A stretch of 40,183 bases of DNA. Origin: Saprospiraceae bacterium. GTDB lineage: Bacteria; Bacteroidota; Bacteroidia; Chitinophagales; Saprospiraceae. A model generated the notes under the pieces. The model saw nothing but the letters and a program-made list of their open reading frames with translations, did not search any database and had not been told where the DNA came from. The stretch is taken from assembly GCA_028282725.1 (NCBI GenBank), contig JANQHF010000071.1:1-40183 (forward strand). The letters run 5' to 3'. The translations under genes and the position numbers were made by a program. Positions 25,228 through 32,417 of the stretch are shown here, in pieces; the first letter of the stretch is position 1; every line of letters begins with the position of its first letter.

Positions 25228-25719
25228 CTAGAACAGCATATGCTCCGGCACAGGGGAATGTGCTATTTCATGACTCAACAACCATCTCTTCACTTCAATG
25301 CCCCATGCATATCCTACGAGTTTACCTTGTGATCCGATAACGCGATGACAAGGGATCACTATTGCAATTGGATTTTTACCGTTCGCTGCACCAACAGCAC
25401 GTACCGAATTGGGATCTCCTAGTTTCTTGGCAAGATCCAAATACGAACAGGTTTTACCGTAGGGAATGGTCATTAAAAGATCCCATACTCTGAGATGGAA
25501 TTCCGGATATCCTGCGAGATGCAACGGAAGATCAAACTCGTCGCGCAGACCTTTAAAATATTCGTCCAACTGACACTTTGTGTTGAGGATGATATCATTG
25601 GATTCCGGAGAAATGACTTTGATGTTATCAGCAAGGGATACTTCGGTCAGGCCAAGATCATTGGCTCGCAATAGTAAGTTTCCTATAGGTGTGGAAAGGG
25701 TGTCCTGGTATACGTTCAT
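25228..25719 (-). CDS. ogt: methylated-DNA-protein-cysteine methyltransferase
   Basis: The 163-residue suicide enzyme transfers the alkyl group from O6-alkylguanine or O4-alkylthymine in DNA to its own cysteine. The active site IPCHRVIG (about residues 122-129) is intact, preceded by the helix-turn-helix-like TIPYGKTCSYLDLAKKLG and RAVGAANGKNP, and followed by GYAWGIEVKRWLLSHE. The short length with a degenerate N-terminal domain fits Ogt rather than Ada. An exact -7 box 4 nt before the ATG suggests it starts a transcript running through DUF1415, EamA and possibly the hut genes. Confidence 0.94.
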   Translation of the reverse strand: MNVYQDTLSTPIGNLLLRANDLGLTEVSLADNIKVISPESNDIILNTKCQLDEYFKGLRDEFDLPLHLAGYPEFHLRVWDLLMTIPYGKTCSYLDLAKKLGDPNSVRAVGAANGKNPIAIVIPCHRVIGSQGKLVGYAWGIEVKRWLLSHEIAHSPVPEHMLF

Positions 25720-25723
25720 ATAA

Positions 25724-25731
25724 CAAAAATA
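25724..25731 (-). promoter_or_regulatory. candidate leaderless promoter of ogt
   Basis: On the minus strand TATTTTTG matches TAnnTTTG exactly and ends 4 nt before the ogt ATG, as at pqiA and mnmG. A good -33 TTTG is not visible. Transcription would begin at the start codon. Confidence 0.45.
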
Positions 25732-25833
25732 TGTAATCTGAAATATATGACTCTACTAATGAATAAGAAAATGTTGTCTTGAAAAATTTGCGCAAGTAAA
25801 GTGGCTGAAGATGTATTGAAATGAAATTGATCC

Positions 25834-25907
25834 TGGCGCTCTTTGGGCATAGAAAAGTGATCAATCAACCGCAAAGTGCGCCAAGGAGATCGCAGGGAAC
25901 GCAAAGA
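25834..25907. repeat. CGCAAAG-rich intergenic repeat with inverted arms
   Basis: TGGCGCTCTTTG (25834-25845) is inverted as CAAAGTGCGCCA (25872-25883) with one mismatch, 26 nt apart. The second arm continues into a run of CGCAAAG / CGCCAAGG / CGCAGGG / CGCAAAG units up to about 25907. From memory, similar CGCAAAGNCGC runs are dispersed intergenic repeats in many bacterial genomes. The remainder of the roughly 310-nt gap between ogt and the tRNA shows no gene. The short open frames across it are not convincing. Confidence 0.5.
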
Positions 25908-25990
25908 GTTGGAATGAAGGAATTTGACAAATAAGGGTGATTTCAGAATTAAGAACCCTTCAGCTTGAACTTCAGCTTAGACTTAAACCT

Positions 25991-26022
25991 AAAAAGCCTT
26001 TCTCAGTCTGAGAAAGGCTTTT
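25991..26022 (-). terminator. strong intrinsic terminator of tRNA-Phe
   Basis: AAAAGCCTTTCTCA (25992-26005) pairs without mismatch with TGAGAAAGGCTTTT (26009-26022) over a 3-nt loop, and on the minus strand the stem ends in TTTTT. It lies 9 nt beyond the tRNA 3' end. The symmetric A and T tracts could also make it work on the plus strand. Confidence 0.88.
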
Positions 26023-26031
26023 CCTTGTGTG

Positions 26032-26104
26032 TGGTACCTCCAGGAATCGAACCAGGGACACCAGGATTTTCAGTCCTGTGCTCTACCAACTGAGCTAAGG
26101 TACC
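26032..26104 (-). tRNA. tRNA-Phe (anticodon GAA)
   Basis: The 73-nt gene folds as a full cloverleaf. The acceptor GGTACCT pairs with AGGTACC and is followed by discriminator A. The D arm contains TAGCTCAGTTGGTAGAGCA. The anticodon stem CAGGA/TCCTG closes a CTGAAAA loop with GAA at 34-36, and the T arm CCTGG-TTCGATT-CCTGG is perfect. The 3' CCA is not encoded, since the next bases are CAC. It has its own well-formed promoter about 60 nt upstream and a strong terminator downstream, so it is a single-gene transcription unit between topA and ogt. Confidence 0.97.
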
Positions 26105-26132
26105 GAGGGTCAGGTGTGAGGGTGTGTTTGAG

Positions 26133-26148
26133 AGTGGGTGTGCCCACT
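26133..26148. other. small hairpin in the tRNA-Phe leader
   Basis: AGTGGG and CCCACT form a 6-bp stem with a 4-nt loop (TGTG on plus) inside the predicted 5' leader of the tRNA precursor. It may help processing of the leader or be incidental. Confidence 0.3.
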
Positions 26149-26162
26149 TAATCACGGGGCTG

Positions 26163-26193
26163 CAAATTTATTGGCTTTTTCATTTCATGCAAA
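26163..26193 (-). promoter_or_regulatory. consensus Bacteroidota promoter of tRNA-Phe
   Basis: On the minus strand TTTG (26190-26193), a 19-nt spacer and TAAATTTG (26163-26170) match the TTTG / TAnnTTTG consensus perfectly. Transcription is expected near 26158, giving a leader of about 54 nt before the tRNA. This is the best promoter in the window and validates the consensus for this genome. Confidence 0.8.
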
Positions 26194-26214
26194 CAGAAGT
26201 AAGAATAATATCTT

Positions 26215-28716
26215 CTAGTCTTGTTGAGCCTCTTTGATCAATTTCTTCACATCATCAAGAGATAGAGCGGCCAAATCCTCTTTTTCAAGTTTTTTGCCAT
26301 CCACTTTTGGTATTTTCAAACTCTTCTTTTTAACCCTGAAAAAAGGTCCCCATCTGCCATTTTCAATGGCAATTTTTTCTTCTGGCCATTGTTGGATATA
26401 TCTGTTTGCCTCCTTTTCAATCTTAGCTTTGATCAATTCGTTGATTTCCTCTTCTGTCAGATTTTCAAAATCGTACCGCTTGGGAACATTGATAAACAGG
26501 TCGTTCCACTTGATGAATGGTCCGAACCGGCCCTTACCTTTTGTTACAGGTTTTGAGTCATACATCGCAATGGGAGCATCTTCCTTTCTTTTCTGTTCGA
26601 TCAATTCCAATGCCGCCTCCAATGTAACTTCCATCGGATCTCTTCCTTTGGGAAGAGAAATAAATTTATCATTGAATTTTACATAAGGACCATATCTGCC
26701 TGCTCCGATAACCACATCCTTATCTTCATAAGTCCCCAGGTTTTTTGGCAGTTCAAACAATTTCAGGGCCTCATCGAATGTGATGGTTTCCATAGATTGA
26801 CCGGGTCGAAGATTTGCAAATTTTGGCTTGCCTTCTTCACCTACTTCTTCAACGGTACCAATTTGAATGACCGGACCGAATCTGGTCATTTGTACCATCA
26901 CTGTATGACCCGTCTCAGGATCTTCTCCTAAAGCTCTTCTTCCTTTTGCCCGTTCAGCCTTTTCGATCGTTTGCTCCACATCCGAATGAAACGGTCCGTA
27001 AAACTCACGGATCATTCCTTTCCATTCCTCTTGTCCTCCCGCTATCTTGTCAAAACGCTCTTCCATTTCCTTAGTGAAGCCATAATTCATGATTTCGTCG
27101 AAATGTTGACTCAAAAAGTCGGTAACGATCATTCCCATATCTGTGGGATACAGCCTGTTGCTCGAAGTTCCGGTTACTTCCTGGTTTTCTTTCTGAGTGA
27201 TTTGTTGATCAATCAGTGAAAGTTCTCTATACGTCCGAGCCACTCCTTCACGACTTTCCTTGACCACGTAACCTCTTCCTTCTTCCATGATCTTGGTGAT
27301 GGTTGGCGCATAAGTAGAAGGCCTTCCAATACCCAATTCTTCCAATTTTTTGACAAGAGAAGCTTCCGTGTATCTTGCCGGAGGTCTTGAAAACCGTTCC
27401 GTTGCCTTCAAGATCTGTAAATCCAGCATTTGGCCCTGGGACAATGGAGGAAGAATTCCTCTTGTGTCTTCGGGATCGTCATCGTCTTTTGATTCCATAT
27501 ATACCTTCAGGAAACCATCGAATTTGAGTACTTCGCCATATGCCTTCAAGATCCTGCCGGGATGAGAGGATATTGTAATGTCCACGGTCGTCTTTTCCAA
27601 CCTGGCATTAGCCATCTGACATGCCATTGTACGTTTCCAAATCAATTCGTACAGTCGTTGCTGATCTCGATTATCGGTGACGACTTGTCTGTCAAAGTAT
27701 GTAGGTCTAATGGCCTCATGTGCTTCCTGGGCATTAGCATTCTTGGGTTTATACTGTCGAGGATTCAAGTATTGTCCGCCGTAGTTTTTTTGCACCTCTC
27801 CTGCGATGCCATCAATTGCTGTAGCACTTAGGGCTGTAGAATCCGTTCTCATGTAGGTTATAAAGCCCTGCTCGTATAATCTCTGGGCATTGGACATGGT
27901 ACGATTCACGCTAAATCCCAATTTACGGCTGGCTTCCTGCTGCAAAGTAGATGTGGTGAAGGGAGGAGCTGGTCTTCTCTGACTGGGTTTTACCTCGATC
28001 TTGTCAATTTTGTAATCCGACCCTTTACATCCCTCCAGGAAGGATTGTGCCTCTTCGATAGTCGATAAGCGCTCCGACAATTCAGCCTTCAAAATTGCTT
28101 TGAAGCCGTTGGTATCCTGAACTTCGAATTCAGCAGTGACTTTAAAATATGGCTTGGATTGAAAACTCTGAATTTCTCTTTCCTTTTCGACGATCAACTT
28201 TACAGCTACGGATTGCACCCTTCCAGCGGAAAGTTTGTTTTTTACCTTTCTCCATAAGACACCGCTCAACTCAAAACCCACCAGCCTGTCCAATACGCGT
28301 CTTGCTTGTTGGGCATTCACGAGGTTTTTGTCCACTCTTCGTGGATTTTCAATGGCTTTCTTGATTGCGGATTTAGTAATTTCCCTGAAGACGATTCTCT
28401 TCGTCTCACCTATATCAAGCCCTAGCTCCTCGCACAAATGCCAGGATATGGCCTCACCCTCGCGGTCTTCATCCGTTGCGAGCCATACTTCCTCCACCTT
28501 CTTAATTTCTGATTTGAGTTCTTTGACTACCTTTTTCTTTTCAGGTGAAACGACGTAGTGCGGTTCGAAATCATCCTCTATAGAGACACCTTTTGACCCT
28601 TTGTCCAGGTCGCGAATATGTCCGTAACTTGACTTCACCCTAAAGTCTCCACCAAGGTATTTTTCTATCGTCTTGGCTTTTGCTGGAGACTCAACAATCA
28701 GAAGATTCTTTGCCAT
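26215..28716 (-). CDS. topA: DNA topoisomerase I
   Basis: TopA relaxes negative supercoils by a type IA strand-passage mechanism. The 833-residue protein starts with the TOPRIM domain MAKNLLIVESPAKAKTIEKYL and WLATDEDREGEAISWHL, continues with NKLSAGRVQSVAVK, and has the active-site tyrosine at residue 288 in GFITYMRTDS. The ELGIGRPSTYAPTI motif follows. The C-terminus lacks the zinc-ribbon cysteines of E. coli TopA and instead has four G-R-(Y/F/W)-G-P-type repeats (TRFGPVIQIG, GRYGPYVKFN, GRFGPFIKWN, GRWGPFFRVK), as in many Gram-negative phyla. It is separated from the upstream aminopeptidase by a 169-nt gap with an unusual element. Confidence 0.97.
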   Translation of the reverse strand: MAKNLLIVESPAKAKTIEKYLGGDFRVKSSYGHIRDLDKGSKGVSIEDDFEPHYVVSPEKKKVVKELKSEIKKVEEVWLATDEDREGEAISWHLCEELGLDIGETKRIVFREITKSAIKKAIENPRRVDKNLVNAQQARRVLDRLVGFELSGVLWRKVKNKLSAGRVQSVAVKLIVEKEREIQSFQSKPYFKVTAEFEVQDTNGFKAILKAELSERLSTIEEAQSFLEGCKGSDYKIDKIEVKPSQRRPAPPFTTSTLQQEASRKLGFSVNRTMSNAQRLYEQGFITYMRTDSTALSATAIDGIAGEVQKNYGGQYLNPRQYKPKNANAQEAHEAIRPTYFDRQVVTDNRDQQRLYELIWKRTMACQMANARLEKTTVDITISSHPGRILKAYGEVLKFDGFLKVYMESKDDDDPEDTRGILPPLSQGQMLDLQILKATERFSRPPARYTEASLVKKLEELGIGRPSTYAPTITKIMEEGRGYVVKESREGVARTYRELSLIDQQITQKENQEVTGTSSNRLYPTDMGMIVTDFLSQHFDEIMNYGFTKEMEERFDKIAGGQEEWKGMIREFYGPFHSDVEQTIEKAERAKGRRALGEDPETGHTVMVQMTRFGPVIQIGTVEEVGEEGKPKFANLRPGQSMETITFDEALKLFELPKNLGTYEDKDVVIGAGRYGPYVKFNDKFISLPKGRDPMEVTLEAALELIEQKRKEDAPIAMYDSKPVTKGKGRFGPFIKWNDLFINVPKRYDFENLTEEEINELIKAKIEKEANRYIQQWPEEKIAIENGRWGPFFRVKKKSLKIPKVDGKKLEKEDLAALSLDDVKKLIKEAQQD

Positions 28717-28747
28717 GTGAATTTTTTCGGATTTATGGAATTTGCCG

Positions 28748-28755
28748 CAAATCTA
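28748..28755 (-). promoter_or_regulatory. candidate -7 box of topA
   Basis: On the minus strand TAGATTTG matches TAnnTTTG exactly, about 31 nt before the topA ATG. The expected leader is about 27 nt and A-rich (CCGAAAAAATTCAC). If this is the promoter, the structured element further upstream is not part of topA mRNA. Confidence 0.45.
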
Positions 28756-28776
28756 TAAATTTCCCTTACTATATTC

Positions 28777-28879
28777 CTAAGAGTTAACTGTAGTCTTGAT
28801 TTGTAAGGAGGTGATCCTGAAAGTTTTGATCAGACGAATTCCACCGGTCAATGATCAAAAATCAATACACTAAGAGTTA
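28777..28879. other. structured element carrying a perfect 16S 3'-tail complement
   Basis: TAAGGAGGTGATCC (28804-28817) on plus is complementary to the 3' end of 16S rRNA (GGATCACCTCCTT plus A). Around it TTGAT (28796-28800) pairs with ATCAA (28861-28865), and TTTTGATCA (28824-28832) pairs with TGATCAAAA (28852-28860). The two 3' arms are contiguous, so the 23-nt stretch with the tail complement is left as a one-sided bulge. The 10-mer CTAAGAGTTA flanks the whole at 28777-28786 and 28870-28879. It lies between the aminopeptidase and topA genes, both on minus. Coding is unlikely: frames after the motif have 20 codons or fewer with no well-spaced start. The transcribed strand is unknown. It could be a small RNA, a leader or trailer element, or a small mobile remnant. 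Confidence 0.5.
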
Positions 28880-28885
28880 GGGAAT

Positions 28886-29980
28886 TTAAATAAGAAATTC
28901 TCCATTTTCATAAATGAGTCGATCATCTGCGTAGATCTGACCGCCATTCTTCATATCTGAAATTAAATCCCAGTGAACTACAGATTCATTCTTTCCTCCA
29001 GTCTGAAGATAGCTTTGTCCAACCGCCATATGAATCGATCCCCCAATTTTTTCATCAAAGAGAATATTTTTGGTTGCCTTCTGGATATTATAGTTCGTTC
29101 CAATTGCGGCTTCCCCGAAGTACCGTGCACCTTTTAATGACATAACTTCATCAAGTACCTCTTGTCCCTTTTCAGCCGACCATTTTTCAATCTTTCCATT
29201 TTTGACTTCAAATGATACACCGGATACCTCTCTGCCCAGGTAGATGGCCGGGTAGTCAAAATGAACCATGCCCTCAACACTTTCCTCAACCGGCCCTGTA
29301 AAAACCTCACCACTTGGCATGTTCACTCTTCCGTCTGAATTGATCCATGTCCGACCTTCGACAGAAAATGAAATATCCGTCTTGTTTCCTAAATACCTGA
29401 TGTTTTGAACAGAGTTTAGATAATCGACAATTTTTTGTTGATCTTTCCTGATCCTTTGCCAACTTTCACCAGGATTGTCATCGTATAGATGGCATGCATT
29501 GAACACAAAATCCTTGTACTCCTCCAGAGACATTCCGGCTTCCTGGGCACTTGCATTAGTCGGAAATTGACATAGTGTTCTGCTCAAATATCCATCTGCT
29601 GTCCGTTGTGAATATATTTGATTGAGTGGATGCATGGCCTCTGATCTGATTTTCCGCTTGGATGGATCTATATTGCTATCTTCTTTTAAGTTGAAAGGAG
29701 CCCGAATATAGAGGTAGGCATCAAATGTTTTGATGATCATTTCATTGACCGGGGATACAAACTGCAGTTGGTCCTCCCGGGCGTGATCCATGAAGATTTT
29801 GTTTCGTTCTTGAAAGTCAAGACTGAACTCCACATGAGCTCCCATTTTGATGGCTTCACGAAAAACTACCCGCACCAACGGCTCAGCCAGAAGGGTGGAT
29901 TGGACAAATAATTTATCACCCTTTTTTAATTCCAAACAATAATTGACCAGCAGTTGAGCATATTTTCGAAGGATTGTCAT
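28886..29980 (-). CDS. M29-family metallo-aminopeptidase (AmpS/PepS type)
   Basis: The 364-residue cytoplasmic aminopeptidase shows the family arrangement: YAQLLVNYCLELKKGDKLFV at the start, NMPSGEVFTGPVEESVEG with a metal-binding glutamate near residue 230, GEAAIGTNYNIQ with a second glutamate, then ILFDEKIGGSIHMAVGQSY and SVVHWDLISDM carrying the His, Tyr, His and Asp ligands. All expected metal ligands appear present. M29 enzymes remove N-terminal residues with broad specificity using cobalt or zinc. It follows hflX after 10 nt and is the last gene of the pyk-to-hflX run before the structured element. Confidence 0.9.
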   Translation of the reverse strand: MTILRKYAQLLVNYCLELKKGDKLFVQSTLLAEPLVRVVFREAIKMGAHVEFSLDFQERNKIFMDHAREDQLQFVSPVNEMIIKTFDAYLYIRAPFNLKEDSNIDPSKRKIRSEAMHPLNQIYSQRTADGYLSRTLCQFPTNASAQEAGMSLEEYKDFVFNACHLYDDNPGESWQRIRKDQQKIVDYLNSVQNIRYLGNKTDISFSVEGRTWINSDGRVNMPSGEVFTGPVEESVEGMVHFDYPAIYLGREVSGVSFEVKNGKIEKWSAEKGQEVLDEVMSLKGARYFGEAAIGTNYNIQKATKNILFDEKIGGSIHMAVGQSYLQTGGKNESVVHWDLISDMKNGGQIYADDRLIYENGEFLI

Positions 29981-29990
29981 TAATCTGAGA

Positions 29991-31202
29991 TTAGAAAGAT
30001 TTCACTTTGTAAGGATACCTGATCTTATACTGTTTTTCGATTACTTCAGACATGAGCAATCGCAGCTTATCGATATTTTCTTTTTGTAATGCAGAAATAA
30101 AAATAACGGGGTGATTAAATTTATTAGACAACTTGTCTTTTAATTTATCCATGATTTGATCGCGTACCTCGGTCTCAAGATATTGATCAAAATACAGATC
30201 TCTATACTTGTCGATCTTGTTAAATACCAGGATTTGGGGCTTGTCTTCCACACCCAGGGATAAAAGCGTTTCATTAACGGTATCGATATGATCTTCATAC
30301 TGAGGGTGAGATATGTCAATGACATGCATGAGGATATCACTTTCCCTTGTTTCATCAAGAGTGGATTTAAAACTCTCTATTAAATGATGCGGGAGCTTCC
30401 GGATAAAACCTACGGTGTCTGAAAGAAGAAAGGGCATTCTGTTAAATACCACCTTTCGTACTGTCGTATCCAGGGTTGCAAATAATTTGTTTTCAGCAAA
30501 GACTTCGGATTTGCTCAATAGATTCATGAGTGTCGATTTACCTACATTCGTATATCCGACGAGAGCCACGCGGATCATATCAACCCGGTTGTGACGTTGT
30601 GTGCGATTTTGTTTATCTATTTTTTCGAGCCTTTTCTTCAATGTGGCAATTTTGTCTCTGACAATCCTTCTGTCGGTTTCGATTTCCATTTCACCAGGAC
30701 CTCTCATTCCAATCCCTCCGCGTTGCCGTTCCAGGTGAGTCCATAAACCTCTGAGTCGCGGTAGCAGGTATTGCATTTGAGCCAGTTCGACCTGTGTCTT
30801 AGACTGTGCTGTCTTTGCCCTTGCCGCAAAAATATCCAGGATCAGAGAACTGCGATCAATGATTTTTCTTTTGAATATCTCTTCGAGAATGGATGTCTGC
30901 TTCGCAGTCAGATCATCATCAAAAATGGCCAGGTCTACCTCATCTTTCTCAATGTAGGCGGCAATTTCATCCGCTTTTCCAGGGCCGATAAAAGTCCTTG
31001 GGTGAGGGTGTTCGAGATGTTGTATAAAAGTTTTCACACAGTTAGCCCCCGCTGTTCGCGCCAGGAATTCCAATTCATCCAGGTACTCTTCTACCTCTTC
31101 CCTGGACTGTCCTTTTTTAACAATGCCAACGAGCACAGCCGATTCAGGGTCCTTCGAAAGGCCTTTTTGTTTGATTTTACTAACTGTCCACTGATTCGAC
31201 AT
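29991..31202 (-). CDS. hflX: ribosome-associated GTPase HflX
   Basis: HflX binds the 50S subunit and splits stalled or hibernating ribosomes under stress. The 403-residue protein has the N-terminal HflX domain with TFIGPGKADEIAAYI, the glycine-rich linker RGGIGMRGPGEMEIETDRR, and a G domain with VALVGYTNVGKSTL (P-loop lysine at residue 222), DTTVRK, LSDTVGFIRKLPHHLIESF and FNKIDK. The C-terminal end ISALQKENIDKL completes the G5 motif. It starts 3 nt after the LytM-like gene, so it belongs to the same operon, with the M29 aminopeptidase 10 nt downstream. Confidence 0.96.
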   Translation of the reverse strand: MSNQWTVSKIKQKGLSKDPESAVLVGIVKKGQSREEVEEYLDELEFLARTAGANCVKTFIQHLEHPHPRTFIGPGKADEIAAYIEKDEVDLAIFDDDLTAKQTSILEEIFKRKIIDRSSLILDIFAARAKTAQSKTQVELAQMQYLLPRLRGLWTHLERQRGGIGMRGPGEMEIETDRRIVRDKIATLKKRLEKIDKQNRTQRHNRVDMIRVALVGYTNVGKSTLMNLLSKSEVFAENKLFATLDTTVRKVVFNRMPFLLSDTVGFIRKLPHHLIESFKSTLDETRESDILMHVIDISHPQYEDHIDTVNETLLSLGVEDKPQILVFNKIDKYRDLYFDQYLETEVRDQIMDKLKDKLSNKFNHPVIFISALQKENIDKLRLLMSEVIEKQYKIRYPYKVKSF

Positions 31203-31205
31203 ATG

Positions 31206-32417
31206 TCACCTTTGCTTGAGCCAAAGTTCGGGATTTACCCGATTTTGATCGTCCCAGATTTCAAAATGAAAATTCGCCGGATTCTTTCCCGACGACAAAT
31301 AACCCAAAATCTGCCCTTCTTTAATAGGATCTCCTGGCTTTAAATTGGATCGTTCGAGATAAAAATATGCGCTTGTATAATCGCCATGTTTCACGGTTAT
31401 GATCAAATCATAGGGTGCCTGGCGCATGGACATAAGAACTGTCCCATCGTGAATAGCTCTTACTCCAAGACCCGCCGGGCATAACATATCAATTCCAAAA
31501 TTTTCACGCCGAAGACCTCGGGCTGCAGCATTTTCCCTGACTCCGAATCTGTCTGTTATTCTGCCTTGATAGACCGGCCAGGAATGCGAGCCTTTCCTGG
31601 CTAAGAAAAGACGGTTCATGGTGGACCGATCCATATTGGGTTGCGGGACAGATGCCGTATTATGTTTTACCAGAGCCTTTTCTTCGACAGGCTTATTTTC
31701 AACGGGCTTGTCCTCAGTTCTTTCATTTAAAGGTTTTTCATCTGACCGCGCTACAGTTGGAGGAATTGAGGATGTTACTTTTTTAGGTTCTTCCGGCAGA
31801 TCTGTTTTTACTTCCTTTATTTCGGTTGAGGGGATGGGTGATTCATTATTCTGGGTTGTTTGTTCCTTTTGGATTTCTATATCGGGAATCAAACTCGTCG
31901 GTGGCCCGGAAGGAGAAGTTAACAAAGCCAAAGCATTGCCAGCTATTGAATCGGTAGTAGCCGTTGTATCAATACTCTCATCAACAACTGCAAGAGTAGA
32001 ATCAACAACAGGAGTTTGAATAGGCCTCAATTCTATAATTTGTTTTTCATTATCGGTAATGTAATGTTTCAAGTGTGTCCAGTATCTCCACTTCCTGACA
32101 CTTTTGTTCCAGCTCGAAAAACTCAGATATTTGGCCCATGAAGGGGTCATAATCCGATGATAGTAAGTCTTTCTAAGGATCGCGTTGAGGTATTCCTCTT
32201 TTCTATACGTCGAGGATTCTCTTTCTTCCTCGGGATTCGGTACATCAATTTGGTTGCTCTGACGAACACTGAATTGTTCCTGCACTTCTTTTTTTGATAA
32301 TAGAGAAGACCCTGCACTGGTATCTGATTGAGAGGAAGGCGGACTAACCAAATCCAGGTCCTGAGCGTTGAAAAAGGCTGCATTAAGGAATATGAGTATA
32401 GTGATCAGGCACTTCAA
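31206..32417 (-). CDS. secreted LytM/M23-like protein with degenerate zinc site
   Basis: The protein has 403 residues: a signal peptide (LITILIFLNAAFFNA), a long low-complexity linker rich in Pro, Glu, Lys and Thr (about residues 130-260), and a C-terminal LytM domain (about residues 285-403). In that domain the usual H-x-G-x-D zinc motif reads NFGID and the final H-x-H reads NFH, so one zinc ligand His and a catalytic His are replaced by Asn. It is probably a non-catalytic activator of cell-wall amidases, like the LytM domains of EnvC and NlpD. The only workable start is TTG at 32417, overlapping the DUF4292 gene by 35 nt. Confidence 0.85.
   Translation of the reverse strand: MKCLITILIFLNAAFFNAQDLDLVSPPSSQSDTSAGSSLLSKKEVQEQFSVRQSNQIDVPNPEEERESSTYRKEEYLNAILRKTYYHRIMTPSWAKYLSFSSWNKSVRKWRYWTHLKHYITDNEKQIIELRPIQTPVVDSTLAVVDESIDTTATTDSIAGNALALLTSPSGPPTSLIPDIEIQKEQTTQNNESPIPSTEIKEVKTDLPEEPKKVTSSIPPTVARSDEKPLNERTEDKPVENKPVEEKALVKHNTASVPQPNMDRSTMNRLFLARKGSHSWPVYQGRITDRFGVRENAAARGLRRENFGIDMLCPAGLGVRAIHDGTVLMSMRQAPYDLIITVKHGDYTSAYFYLERSNLKPGDPIKEGQILGYLSSGKNPANFHFEIWDDQNRVNPELWLKQR

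Noticed and set aside
25228-25719. YAWG in Ogt instead of the usual YAGG
   Set aside because: A tryptophan at this place also occurs in Ada-type methyltransferases (RWG), so it is not a sign of lost function.
25658-25904. Two short minus-strand frames across the ogt upstream region and the CGCAAAG repeat
   Set aside because: They cross a promoter and a repeat, share no motif with known proteins and overlap the ogt start.
28813-28875. A 20-codon GTG frame starting inside the strong Shine-Dalgarno-like sequence
   Set aside because: The GTG is part of the GGAGGTG motif itself, so it cannot be initiated by that motif, and the next starts are too far away. The peptide has no recognisable features.
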